From the NCBI GenBank assembly GCA_947039955.1, contig CAMRAC010000001.1:1-64000 (forward strand): DNA of 64,000 bases. Reading direction: 5' to 3'. Within the stretch, counting starts at the first letter, position 1; each line of letters starts with the position of its first letter. Made by a program: the position numbers and the translations under genes. Source of the stretch: an uncultured Mycoplasma sp. GTDB lineage: Bacteria; Bacillota_I; Bacilli_A; Mycoplasmatales; Metamycoplasmataceae. Under the pieces are notes generated by a model that was not told the origin of the DNA, searched no databases, and worked only from the letters and a program-made list of their open reading frames with translations. Of the stretch, positions 41,932-53,178 are shown piece after piece.

Positions 41932-44508
41932 GTGCAAAAAAAGATTAAAAATGTTTTAATAGGTACTTCTGTACTGGGTTTATTAGTTACAACAACAGTA
42001 GTTGCTGCTAACTCAACAAACAATATAAACGAAGTAAATGAATATTCTAAAGAAATCCAAGAAGGTGTTAATAATAAAGTTGTTGTTACTACGGCAGAAA
42101 CAATTTTAACTAAAGAAGTTGCTACAACTCTTGGTTGAGATACTAAAAATGTAATAAGCTTGGAAGATTGAAAAACACAAGCACCTAAAGTTGTAGAAAT
42201 AAACGGTGCTTTTTTAGAAAATACTCTTTTAACAACAATACAAATACCTGCCCAAATTAAAACTATTGGTTTACAAGCTTTTGCAACAAGTATGTTGACA
42301 AATATTTCATTTGAGAAAAATTCACAATTAACAAACATTGGAGAAAAAGCTTTCTTTAACACTGTTCAATTAAGCACAATCGAACTACCTAAATCTTTAT
42401 TATATTTAGGTATAAATAGTTTTGATTCTTCTTCAATTTCTAAACTAACATTTGAAATTGGATCAATGCTAAATACTATTGGTGCTAATTCATTTGCTAC
42501 AACTGTAAATTTAAAAAATATAATTGTTCCTAATTCAGTAAAAGTTATTGATAAATTAGCTTTTAATACAACTTCGTTAGAGACAATTACAATGCCAGCA
42601 AGTTTTCAAGTTAATGGCATGGAATACTTTGGTTTTACGCTAGTTCAATGAGATGCTATTAATTGAGTTTTCCCTTCAACAACAGCAACAATTTTAACTA
42701 AAGAGGTTGCTGCCAAAATAGGATGAGATAAAAAGGCCATAATAACTCTTCAAGATTGAAAAACATACGCACCTAAAGTTGTAGAAATTTATGATGCATT
42801 TCAAAATAATACTGTTTTAACTGAAATTGAAATAATTGATAGTGTATCACTTATTGGTAAAACTGCTTTCGCAGGAACAACTTCATTAACTAAAATTTCA
42901 ATGCACACTTCTTTAAAAACACCTAAACTTGATTATGGTTTTACAGAAAACCAATGAAAAGCAATAGTTTGAACTACTAAATTAGAAGGGGCGATACTTG
43001 ACTCTAAAATGATTATCAAATTAGGTTGAGAAGAAAAGGAAACAATAAATTTAAAAGATTGAGCATTGATTCCAAACGTTGAGGAAATAACTGATGCCTT
43101 TACAAATAATACTATATTAACTTCAATTGAAATTCCAGGTACAGTTGTGGTTCTTGGCAAAAAATCTTTTACAGGAACAACTTCATTAACTAAAATTTCA
43201 ATGAGCGATAGTTTAAAAACTGCAGCAGCTAACTATGGTTTTACATCTAACCAATGAAAAGCAATAGAATGAATACCGGCACCAAAAGTAACTCTATTAA
43301 CTTTAAAACTTGTTAAAGAATTGGGTTGAGATATTAAAACATTAATAACTTTAGAAGATTGAAAAGAACTACCTGATATTCTTGAAATTTCTAACGAAGC
43401 TTTTAGTGGTAATGAAATCTTAACTTCAATTGAAATTCCAAGTACTATAAACGTTATTGGAGAAACTGCTTTTGCAGGAACAACTTCATTGACAAAAATA
43501 ATTATAAATATTAAATTCAAAACTCCAACACCATCTTTTGGTTTTACAGAAGCACAATGAACATCAGTTCTTTGAACTTATGCACCAATAGCTACAACTA
43601 CATTAACTGTTGCTGATTTGGTTTTAATTGGTTGAGAAAATAAATCTTCAATATCTTTTGAAGATTGAAATATGGTTCCTAATGTTGTAGAAATATCTGG
43701 CGCTTTCTTATCACATGAATCTTTAATGTCAATTGAAATTCCAAGTAGAATAAAAATTATTGGTGATTCTTCCTTTGAAAAAACAAGTTCACTAACTATT
43801 GTAACATTTGATAAAAATTCAGAATTAGAAACCATAGGTAACAACGCTTTTGCTGATACAACAATCTTGAAAAAAATTAATATAGAATTTAATTCAAAAT
43901 TAAATTCTATAGGTGATTCTGCTTTTGCTAATACAACTCTAGAAACAATTGAATTACCAAACTCTATAACTACATTAGGTACTGACGTTTTCTCTACAAC
44001 TTCACTAACAAACATCTCTATGGATTATTCACTTTCTAATGAAAGCACAACACCTTTATATGCACTTACTGAAAGTCAATGAAATAATGTTATTTGAAAA
44101 AACATACCTACAACAGGAATGATCAACTCTTTCATTGCCAATCAACTATTAAAAACAAACTTAAGAATTGATTGAGATAAAATTTCAACTTATGAAGGCA
44201 TTAGCGCCAATGCCTTCTCTGGAACATCTATAGTTGCAATCACTATTGAATCAGGGTTTAAATTAGATGACAAAGCTTTTGCTGATACACCAAATTTAAC
44301 AAACATTATTTTAAATCCTACCTATCAGAAAGAAAGTGTAAGTTATGGTTTAACACAAAAACAATGAAGTGAAGTTACATGATTCACTACATCGATGAGT
44401 TACTACAACCAAGTAATAACTATTGTTGGATCAACATCAGCTGTTGTTGCACTAATATCAGTGGCATTAGTTACTTACATTGCTTATCGTAAAAGAAGTA
44501 GATATTAA
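41932..44508 (+). CDS. BspA-type leucine-rich-repeat surface protein with six ~100-residue modules
   Basis: An 858-residue protein. The start is a GTG 5 nt after AAAGGAG, not the TTG in the track. Layout: signal peptide (VLIGTSVLGLLVTTTVVAA), six repeat modules (starting near 42103, 42691, 42994, 43294, 43600 and 44119), then one transmembrane helix (AVVALISVALVTYIAY) with the basic tail RKRSRY. A module reads LTKEV...LGWD...ITLEDWK, then BspA-type LRR units (LTSIEIP....VIGE.AFAGTTSLTKI), then YGFT..QWKAI.W. Modules 1 and 5 hold extra LRR units. The tryptophans are mostly TGA. The bulk should be outside the cell; BspA-type repeats bind host or matrix proteins in other bacteria. Confidence 0.9.
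42103..44400 (+). repeat. Six diverged in-gene modules, some DNA stretches identical
   Basis: Module length is ~300 bp for modules 2-4 (starts 42691, 42994, 43294, 43600). A 32-nt stretch beginning caggaacaacttcattaac is exact at 42872 and 43172, 300 bp apart, and a close variant occurs at ~43474. Identity at DNA level between modules favours recombination within the gene. Confidence 0.85.
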
Positions 44509-44511
44509 AAC

Positions 44512-44545
44512 AAAAAAACTCTTTTTTAATAAAAGAGTTTTTTTT
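44512..44545. terminator. Bidirectional rho-independent terminator
   Basis: A 14-bp perfect stem (AAAAAAACTCTTTT pairing with AAAAGAGTTTTTTT) with a 5-nt loop, flanked by A and T runs. It lies between the convergent LRR gene and the M17 aminopeptidase and can serve both. Confidence 0.85.
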
Positions 44546-45872
44546 AATAATTTTTAATAAATTCAACAACAGTTTTAATCATTGGTGATTTTGCTTTTTC
44601 TTTGATATCAGCTGTTCCAGCAATATCAATATGAACATATTCTTTATTTTCTACAAATGAGTATAATCATGAAGCAGCAATGTTGCAATCACTATATTCA
44701 ACATTAGAACAAGATAAAGTGTCTGCAAAAGTGTTTTTAGAAAGTGATTCAATGTATCTTTCATCTAATGGCATTCTTCAAATTTTTTCATTAGATTTAC
44801 TCGCAGCTTCTTCCATTAGGTTTCAATTTTTATTTGAAGATGATCAAACACCTGTATAAAGATGACCAAGTGCAGAGACTACTGATCCAGTTAATGTAGA
44901 GATATCCATAATCAAACCAGCTTTAAGTTTAGTAACTGAATAAGTTATCCCGTCAGCAAGAATTAAACGTCCCTCTGCATCAGTGTTTGCTATTTCAACT
45001 GTTCTACCACTCATTGATTTAATAATGCTCTCAGGAAGTGTTGCGTTTGAATCTACAAGATTATCTGTAATAGGCAATACTATTGAAACATTAACTTTTA
45101 ACTTTAATTTATCAACCGCTTCTAAAATATGAGCAGCTATTATAGCTCCTGACATATCATATTTCATTCCTAGCATCCCTTTACCTAATTTTAAATCATA
45201 ACCACCAGTATCAAAAATAATACCTTTACCAACAATGGCTATCTTTTTTCTAGAAAGAGGATTATTATTGTATTCACAAACAACAACTCTAGCACCTTGC
45301 TTTGAACCAGCATTAACTGATAAAACTAGATTCATTCCTATTTTTTCTATATCAGACTTATTTAAAATGGTTGTTTTTACTTTTCTTGAATTTGAAAATA
45401 TTTTTTCTATCTCACTAGTTAAAAAATCAGTTGTACATAAATTAGCTGGCATATTCTGAAAATATCTTGCTGAGTTCATTTGTGTTGCTAACAATATAGT
45501 TTCATGAAAATCATCAATACTAAAAGCATTACTAATAATTTTATGTTTATAAGTTGTTTTTTCATCAGTTGTTTTTTTAGTAAATTTTTTTCCATTAACT
45601 AAAATATCTTGTTCAATAAATAAATTAACAACATCTTTTTCTTCTATTTTTTTAGTAACAAATGTACTAGCATCGATTTCATAACTTCTTCCAGCATTTG
45701 TAAAAAAATCTTCCATCGCTTTAGCAAGTTTTTCAAGAGTTAATTCTGTTTTCTCACCAATTGAAATAGTTGCTTCCATTTTTGAAGCATCATCTAAAAC
45801 AAGGTTCTTTGTTTTTTGAAATTTGGCACTACAATAAAATGCAGTATTTGTTCTATTCTTAATTATTTCCAT
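44544..45872 (-). CDS. Leucyl aminopeptidase, M17 family (copy 1)
   Basis: A 442-residue dinuclear metallo-aminopeptidase. The C-terminal catalytic domain shows VGKGIIFDTGGYDLK (metal Lys and Asp), MKYDMSGA (metal Asp) and NTDAEGRLILADG (bicarbonate site and metal Asp/Glu). The N-terminal half is the variable hexamer-forming domain. TGA Trp codons extend it past the track's 44844. It lies 7 nt downstream of a second M17 gene on the same strand and ends in a strong terminator. Confidence 0.92.
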
Positions 45873-45879
45873 AATCTAA

Positions 45880-47253
45880 TTACTCTTTAGCATTTAGAGC
45901 CATTTGAACTAATGTCTTAACCATAATTCCTGTTGGTTCGTCAGCCTTACCTGCAGAACCTGCGATATCTAAATGAATGTATTCCTTTTCTTCTGTAAAT
46001 TCTTTTAAGAACATAGCCGCAGAACATGATCCACCATGACCTGTTAAGTCAGTGTTTTTATAATCAGCCAAAATTGATTTTTTAATATTAACTAAGAAAT
46101 CATTGTGGAAAGGCATTCTTCAAACTAATTCTCCTTGACCTTTTGAAGCTTCTAATAAATCACTTCATGCTTTGTCAGTTGTTGCTCATGCTCCTGTATA
46201 TGTTGAACCAAGTGAGACAACAATTGCTCCTGTTAAAGTTGCAATATCAATAATTCTTGTAGGATTGAATTTTTTAATTGCATAAGTTATAGCATCAGCT
46301 AAAATTAATCTTCCTTCAGCATCAGTATTATTTACTTCAACAGTTTTTCCGTTCATTGAAGTATAAATTGAATCAGGTAATGAAGCAGTAGAAGATACTC
46401 TATTATCTGTTAACGGTAAAACCATTGACACATTAGTCTTTGGAGCTAATTCGATAATTGTATTCATGGCTGCGAAACAAATAGCAGCTCCTGACATATC
46501 ATATTTCATACCTTGAATAGCATTAGAAGGTTTTAAATTATAACCACCTGTATCAAAAGTAATTCCTTTTCCTATATAAACGGTTTTTTCTTTAGAAGAA
46601 GGATTTCCTTTATATTCAACAGTTACTAATTGAGCTTCATAAGCTGAACCTGCATTTACAGATAAAAATAATCCCATTTTCTCTGCTTCAATTTCTTTCT
46701 TGTTAAGAATCTTAAGATCAATCTTTGAGCCATGAACTTTTAAAACATCATTCATTTCTTTCGCTAATCATTCAGAGTTACAGATATTAGGAGGCGTTGC
46801 TTGTAGTCTTCTAGCAAGATTTACAGACTTAGCTAAAGATAATGCTTCTGTTGCCACTTTAGTTAACGAAGCAGTATTAGAAAAAATAGTTACTGAGAAT
46901 TCTTTTGATTTCTTAGCTGTTTTAGCAGAATACAAACCTTGACCCAATAAGTATTCTTGTTGGTCGATAAACACTCTTACAACCATTTCTTCTGTTACTA
47001 ATTTAGAAACGAAAGACTTCGCATTTACTTCAAAGTCCCTGTTTCCCAAAGTAATTACTTTTTTCATAGCTGACTTTAAAGAATCATTATTAAATTTACC
47101 TTCTTCACCTAAGTAGATGTAAGTAGTTTTTTTGTTAGGAAACTCTGTTATTGAAAGTTTTTCAGTTAACATATTTTCTTCTTGTATTTTTGAATTTTGG
47201 AAGAAACCAATAACTTTAAACGCCTTTAAATTTTCTTTATTTACTAGTTTCAT
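45880..47253 (-). CDS. Leucyl aminopeptidase, M17 family (copy 2)
   Basis: A 457-residue paralogue of its downstream neighbour. The same metal motifs are present: IGKGITFDTGGYNLK, MKYDMSGAA and NTDAEGRLILADA. The N-terminal domains of the two copies are clearly diverged. The start is the ATG at 47253 (MKLVNKENLK), with AAGGC 5 nt upstream; the track's earlier start is not supported. It follows leuS by 63 nt and is probably co-transcribed with copy 1. Confidence 0.93.
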
Positions 47254-47316
47254 ATTTGCCTTATTTCTGTTTTTATTTTTTAATTTATTTTTACTAATTA
47301 TATAAGTTATCAAAAA

Positions 47317-49212
47317 TTATTTAATAACAAAATTAATTATTTTATTTTTAACCACTATGGTTTTGATTATTTCTTTGTTTAATAAAAATTTAGCTACATT
47401 ATTTTCTTCTTTAGCTATTTCAATCAATGCGTCTTGAGTCATAGATTTTTCAACTTTAATGTTTCCTCTTAATTTTCCATTAACTTGAACAACAATATTT
47501 AAATCATCTTTAATAATTTTACTTTGGTCATATGTAGGTCATGAATGTTCGGAAATTTGTTTCTCATTTAATTTTTCCAATAACTCTTCTGCCATGTGCG
47601 GAGCAAGAGTGGAAAACATAATTAAAAAATCAACTAAATATTTCTTATTCGGAATTCCTTCTATTTTATAAAGGTAATTCATATAAACCATTAAATTAGA
47701 AATTGCTATATTGAATTTAGTTTCCTCAATATTTTTAGTAACTTCCATAATTAAAATATTGTAGTTTGATTCTAAATCATTATCCACAATACTTGAATCA
47801 ATCTTATATTCTTTATCAATATATTTACTAAACATTCTTCAAACTCTATCTAATCATTTCTTAGTACCATCAAGGGCTTTATCGCTTCATGGTTTAGTAT
47901 CTGTTAGTGGACCCATAAACATTTCATAGATTCTTAAAGAGTCTGCCCCGTGTGATTCAATGATGATAGTCGGATCAATAACATTACCTTTAGATTTTGA
48001 CATTTTTAAATTATCACTACCTAAAATCATTCCTTGATTAATTAATTTTAAAAATGGTTCTGATGTAGGAACAACTTTTAAATCAAAAAGTACTTTATGT
48101 CAAAATCTAGCATATAGCAAATGAAGAACTGCGTGTTCTTGTCCACCAATATATAAATCCACAGGTAATCACTTTTGGAATCTTTCATAAGCTTCTGGTG
48201 AATCAAGGTCTAAATATGTTCCATCATCATTCTTTAAAATGTATCCTAAGTAATATCAAGAACTACCAGCTCATTGTGGCATAGTATTAGAATCTCTACG
48301 GTATTTTTTACCTTCATGTTCAAAGTATAATCATTCTTCGTTATTAACTAAAGGACTTTCTCCATTACCAGAGGGTTTAATATTTTCCATCTTTGGAAGT
48401 TCCACTAATTCTTCAATTAATAAAATATTATTATCTTCATCAAAGGCAATTGGGAAAGGTTCTCCTCAATATCTTTGACGTGCAAAAACTCAATCTCTTA
48501 AGTGGTAAGTTGTTTTTCCATTTTTAACTTCTTTACCAATTCAATTTCTTTGTAAAGATTTCAAAGAGTTAGGTCAATCAAGTTCTTCTAATCCTTCTAA
48601 TAATTTATCAGCATAATTTGTAATTTTTAAAACTCATTGTTTCATAGGCTTTTTAACAACAGGGAAAGAACCTCTTTCACTTACATTGTTTCCATCTTCA
48701 TCTTGTAAAACTTCTTCATTAGCAAGAACTGTTCCCAAACCTTCACATCAGTTTACATCAATCTCTTTTATTTCTGCTAAACCATTTTTATACATTTGTG
48801 AAAATATTCATTGAGTTCAACGGTAATAATTAGGGTCTGTTGTATTAACTTCTTTATCGTAGTCATATGAAAAACCTAGAGACTTTAATTGCACTCTAAA
48901 TTTATCAATATTTTCATTAGTAAATGTTGCTGGATCATTTCCGGTTTGAATTGCATATTGTTCAGCGGGTAAACCAAAAGCATCTCAACCAATGGGATGT
49001 AAAACGTCAAAACCATTTAATCTTTTGTATCTGGCAATAATATCAGTTGCAGTATATCCTTCAGGGTGTCCAACATGCAGTCCAGAACCAGAAGGGTACG
49101 GAAACATATCTAAAACATAATATTTTTGTTTCTTGTCAGATGTTGTTTTGAAAGTTTTATTTTTCTCTCAAAAGTTTTGTCATTTTTTTTCAATTTTTAA
49201 GTGATTATACAT
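47317..49212 (-). CDS. leuS: Leucyl-tRNA synthetase lacking the CP1 editing domain
   Basis: A 631-residue class I synthetase, against ~800-860 in most bacteria. The catalytic core is intact: [18 protein letters not shown] (HIGH), [13 protein letters not shown], and [14 protein letters not shown] (KMSKS, ~residue 400). After [12 protein letters not shown] (~residue 225) the ~200-residue CP1 editing domain should begin, but the chain goes after only ~8 residues to YHLRDWVFARQRYWGEP, which normally follows CP1. The C-terminal tRNA-binding part ends [16 protein letters not shown], then FVIK. TGA Trp codons hide most of it in the track. A natural CP1 loss is known in Mycoplasma mobile LeuRS. TATAAT lies 9 nt before the ATG. 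Confidence 0.95.
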
Positions 49213-49221
49213 ATATAAAAA

Positions 49222-49227
49222 ATTATA
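49222..49227 (-). promoter_or_regulatory. -10 box of leuS, leaderless type
   Basis: TATAAT on the minus strand, 9 nt before the leuS ATG; no Shine-Dalgarno. Confidence 0.5.
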
Positions 49228-49258
49228 TCAATTTAATTAAAATTAAGACAATTAATAA

Positions 49259-50806
49259 TTAGCCATTAATTTTTTGAGCTTCTTCAGAAATAGTTTCTGG
49301 GTCTTTTGTTTCTAATGTTAAGTTCTTACCTCAATTTAATTTATGGAATAAAATTTCAAAAACAAATACTTTGGTTAAGTCTGATAAAAAGAATATTACA
49401 TACGCTATAGGGAAGGGGAGGTTGGTTGCAGGCACAATTACAAAAACCAATATTGATATTCAACCAGTTTGGATCATACCTCCAGCAGCATCAACAAAAG
49501 AAGTTATGTTTGTGTTACCTCCAGCAGAAATACATCTACTTCTTGTAATATATCAAATTCACATCGGCATATACCCAGCTAGTGGTCAAATTGTCATTTT
49601 TAATTGACTTAAATATTCTGTAACACCGTCATCAGCTATACCAGGTATTTTTGCTATCATATCAGGATTATCTGCATACTTTTCATATAGAGATTCAATT
49701 GTTCCTGCTTTGTACCCCTCTGCTAAAAATGTCATATGAGGAACTATAAATGAAAATGATAATAGAAGACCACCCATTATAAAAGCCATTATAAAATGGA
49801 ATCCTTGTAATTCTCTAGCATTTGTTTTAGCCTGCTCTAGATTTCCATTGCCAAGTTCACGACCAACAAAAATTGTTGTATTAGCACTTATGGATTCGAA
49901 GGTAGACCAAAATATATTAAATACAGCTCCAGAAATTCCTAAAATTGTTGCAGCAGAAAGGAAATAATCCGGTATACCTATTGTTCCTGGAGAATAATTT
50001 GCATTTCAAAAAATAAATCTAATTGAAACAGCGATTGAACCAATTGCTAAAAAAACAAAAGATAAAGATCTTCTTATTAATTGTTTTCAAATTTGTTTAG
50101 AGATTGAAAGTATTTTTAAAGGATTGATAATAATTTCCTTGTTTTTAACTCAAACAAAAATAATATTAAAACCCACTGAAAAGATTTGTGAAATAATTGA
50201 TGACACAGCTAGTGATCAAATACCCGCTTTAAAACCTCAAACAAACATTGAGTTTAAGGCAATGTTAAGAGATAAAGAAATAATCGATGACATCAAAGAA
50301 GCTCTACCGTGGCCAGCTTCTCTCATAATCATAGCTGAAGTATAACCTCAAGCACCAGTTAATCAAGTTACTGCAATTATTCTTAAATATAATCCTGAGT
50401 CTTCAACAATCTCTGGTTTGACTTTGAATGAACCAACTAAATTAATCATGAATTCAGGAGCTATAAAAGCAGGTATTGCAAATAATGCAGTTATTCCTAA
50501 AGCAATTAACATTCTTGCTCTTAAAACATATCTTGTATTAACACGATCTTTAGCACCATAGTATTGACCAAACAAAGATGAACCAATAACTGTTGTAGCA
50601 GCTATTATTCCAGTAACTAAACTTGTTCAAGTGTTAGCATATGATAATTTATCAATACCATTTTCTATTGGAATAGCCATGAAGTTATCAATAAAACTGT
50701 TTAAAGCAAAAATCATTGCAGCAAAAATAATTGGCAATGAAGTCATAGTATATAATCCTCATCTTTTTTTACTAGATGGAAAAGTATGTTTTATTTTTTG
50801 AATCAT
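49259..50806 (-). CDS. MATE family efflux transporter
   Basis: A 515-residue transporter with about 12 hydrophobic helices in two related halves; TGA Trp codons hide most of it in the track. Family features are YTMTSLPIIFAAMIFALNSFID at TM1, TSLVTGIIAATTVIGSSLFGQYYGAKD (the MATE G.a...s...GarN-like stretch), and in the second half TFESISANTTIFVGRELGNGNLEQAK. MATE proteins export drugs or metabolites using Na+ or H+ gradients. Here the substrate is unknown. A 60-residue insertion (KYADNPDMIAKIPGIADDG) precedes the last helices. Confidence 0.85.
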
Positions 50807-50850
50807 ATTAATTAAATTCTATATTATATTTTTGAAAATTTAAAATATTA

Positions 50851-50879
50851 TTGAAACCTGCCATAAAGCAAGGTATAAT
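50851..50879 (+). promoter_or_regulatory. Promoter of the membrane-anchored gene at 50.9 kb
   Basis: TTGAAA (50851-50856), a 17-nt spacer and TATAAT (50874-50879), a near-consensus sigma-A promoter. It leaves a leader of about 40 nt with GAGGTG before the ATG. Confidence 0.7.
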
Positions 50880-50926
50880 TATTATTTACATTACAAATGA
50901 ATTCATAGAAGTATTCGAGGTGTCTT

Positions 50927-52129
50927 ATGGTAATTAATATGTTAGAAATAATGCAAAAAGTAACAGATAATATTTGAGGATCAACAGATTTTGAAGTTGT
51001 TAGATTGATTGTTGTTCCTTTTTTATCTTTAATTACTGCCATTATGGCGATAAGTGTTTTTTCAGCTAGTTATTTTATAGTTTTTAGAATTAAAAAGTAT
51101 TTGAGAAGACATAAAAACTATTTAAACTTCACAAATAAGTTACTCACTTCTTTAAATAATAAAAAAGTTGGTGTATTAAGACCATACGAAACAACCATGT
51201 GAGGGTCAAAACTAGATAGTAACAAAGAATTAATTGGTAAAGTTTTAACACAATATAAAAATGCCGATTTAAAAGATTTAATTCTAGGGACATATAATGA
51301 TGAGTTAAAATTTATTAAAACAATTATTAATAGAGATTACAAATTAATTAATAATAATCAAAATTTTCTTAAATTTCAAAGAATGTTTCACAAGTATACA
51401 AAGGAAACAGGGGTAATCATTGAATACCTTGATAAAGATTATGTTTCATTTTATAAAGTTAGAAAATTAGGAGTTATTATAGGTGTCTTGAAAAAATCGG
51501 AATTAGAATCAAGAGAACTTAGTATTAAGTATGATGTTGACTACTCAGAATTATTTAAAAAACATAATTTAATGGAGCTTGCTTCAATTTACCAAATTTA
51601 CTTTATAAAAAGCAACTTCCTTTATAAAAATATTTCCAACCCTATTGCTGAGATGGAAATTAAATTAACTAAAATGAGAAAAGTATATAGTCAGATCTTA
51701 AAAAACAAATATAATCACCACAACGTTTATCTAAAAGATAAGTTTAAGGGATTCCCTAAATTAAACAAACTTTTAGAAAAAGATGGATACCAAGTTGAAG
51801 AAGAATTATTATTAGAACCTTTTAGTCAAAGAGTAGTTATTGATAATCGTATTTCTGCTTCAATCAAGAAGAGAAAAGAAATTAAAGAAGTTATTAATTA
51901 TAAAACTAAAATGGACTTGAAGAATAAAAAAGCAGCTGCCAAAGCCCAAATTGACGCTATTATTGCACTTGAAAAAGAAAAAGAAGCAAAAGTTAAAGCT
52001 ATTTTGAACACAACTGAAATTAATGCAAAAGTAAGTAAGTCTAAAAATGTTTCAAATACCGTTGAAACTATTGTAAATGAAAAGAAAAACAAAGTTATTT
52101 CTAATAATGATGAACCCAATCTAAAATAA
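50927..52129 (+). CDS. Membrane-anchored protein with cytosolic coiled coil, unknown function
   Basis: A 400-residue protein with one N-terminal transmembrane helix (LIVVPFLSLITAIMAISVFSASYFIVF, ~residues 27-53) followed by a basic stretch (RIKKYLRRHK), so the rest should be cytosolic. The middle is helical and lysine-rich. Near residue 310 begins a charged region with a probable coiled coil (KKRKEIKEVINYKTKMDLKNKKAAAKAQ), then a disordered tail. Two TGA Trp codons are used. It has its own near-consensus promoter and a strong terminator, so it is a single-gene unit. No family recognised. Confidence 0.8.
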
Positions 52130-52145
52130 GTAGAAAAATAATAAT

Positions 52146-52178
52146 AAAAAACAGACTCATTAAATGTCTGTTTTTTTT
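52146..52178. terminator. Rho-independent terminator, probably bidirectional
   Basis: An 11-bp perfect stem (AAAAAACAGAC/GTCTGTTTTTT) with a 9-nt loop and a following T run, 16 nt after the stop at 52129. It touches the end of pfkA on the other strand and may end that transcript too. Confidence 0.85.
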
Positions 52179-53148
52179 ATTGTTGGTTTAGTTTAGTTAT
52201 TTTAATAATCTCGTCTATCAATTTAGGTCTTTCTTTTGAAAGTGCATCTAAAATTGGTAGAGCATTAATTTTATTATTATTTATTCCAATTGCAAGACCA
52301 GACTTATCATCTAGCAACAATTCAACAGCCATAACACCCATTCTAGTAGCTAGAACTCTTTCATTAGCTGTTGGAGTTCCACCTCTTTGTAAATGAGCTA
52401 ATATACTTGCTCTAGTAACAACGTTAGTTTCAGCTTCAATATCTTTTGACATTTTGTCTAAATTATCATAAACATGTTCTGAAACAATTATTATCATTGA
52501 ATCCTTTTTCATAACATTCATTTGTTGATCAACAACTTTAGAAATTTCTTTTAAAGTCATTTTGTTTTCAGCAGTAATAATTAATTCAGCTCCAGTTGCA
52601 ATACCTGAATGCAAAGATAAATCTCCAGCAAATCTTCCCATTACTTCAACTATCATACAACGGTGGTGTGATCTAGCAGTATCTCTGATACGATCAACAT
52701 TTTCCACTATCGCAGATAAAGCTGTATCAAAACCAATTGTTAAATCTGTAGATGAAATATCATTATCTATTGTTCCAGGTAGAGCAATAGTTTTGATACC
52801 TAACTTATGTAATAATTGAGCTCCATGGTATGAACCATCTCCTCCAATAACCACAAGTGCTTCAATACCGTGAGACTCAAGTACTTCTTTCGCTTTGATT
52901 CTTATTGCTTCTTCCTTAAATTCAACATATCTAGCAGAATAAATAAATGTTCCACCTCTATTAATGTATTCATCTATCTTTACTTCTGAAGCAGGAACTA
53001 GTAAATTCTCAACTAGACCCTTATAGCCTTCATAAACTAAAAAAGCTTCTATGCCTGCGGCTTTTGCTGATTTAACAATTGCTCTAACAGCATTATTCAT
53101 ACCTTGAGAATCTCCACCAGATGTTAAGATTGCTATTTTTTTTATCAT
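52177..53148 (-). CDS. pfkA: ATP-dependent 6-phosphofructokinase
   Basis: A 323-residue glycolytic enzyme of normal length. Motifs are ILTSGGDSQGMNNAVRA (ATP site; the family usually has GGDapGmN), VIGGDGSYHGA (ATP/Mg site), LPGTIDNDI (catalytic Asp), EVMGRFAGDLSLHSG and HLQRGGTPTANER (fructose-6-phosphate site). No TGA codon. AAAGGAAA lies just before the ATG. It is downstream of tpiA by 30 nt, so two glycolytic genes are co-transcribed. Confidence 0.97.
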   Translation of the reverse strand: MIKKIAILTSGGDSQGMNNAVRAIVKSAKAAGIEAFLVYEGYKGLVENLLVPASEVKIDEYINRGGTFIYSARYVEFKEEAIRIKAKEVLESHGIEALVVIGGDGSYHGAQLLHKLGIKTIALPGTIDNDISSTDLTIGFDTALSAIVENVDRIRDTARSHHRCMIVEVMGRFAGDLSLHSGIATGAELIITAENKMTLKEISKVVDQQMNVMKKDSMIIIVSEHVYDNLDKMSKDIEAETNVVTRASILAHLQRGGTPTANERVLATRMGVMAVELLLDDKSGLAIGINNNKINALPILDALSKERPKLIDEIIKITKLNQQ

Positions 53149-53178
53149 GTGTTTTTTCCTTTTTTATTTTTATTAATA

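Noticed and set aside
43578-44015. Long minus-strand ORFs (43578-44015, 43233-43520, 41892-42362) with repeated motifs
   Set aside because: They are antisense shadows of the LRR repeats: no ribosome-binding sites, low-complexity Ser/Val content, and the plus-strand frame has signal peptide, repeats and membrane anchor.
44512-44545. Inverted repeat as a possible insertion-sequence end
   Set aside because: No transposase, no matching repeat elsewhere, and its position between convergent stops with a T run fits a terminator.
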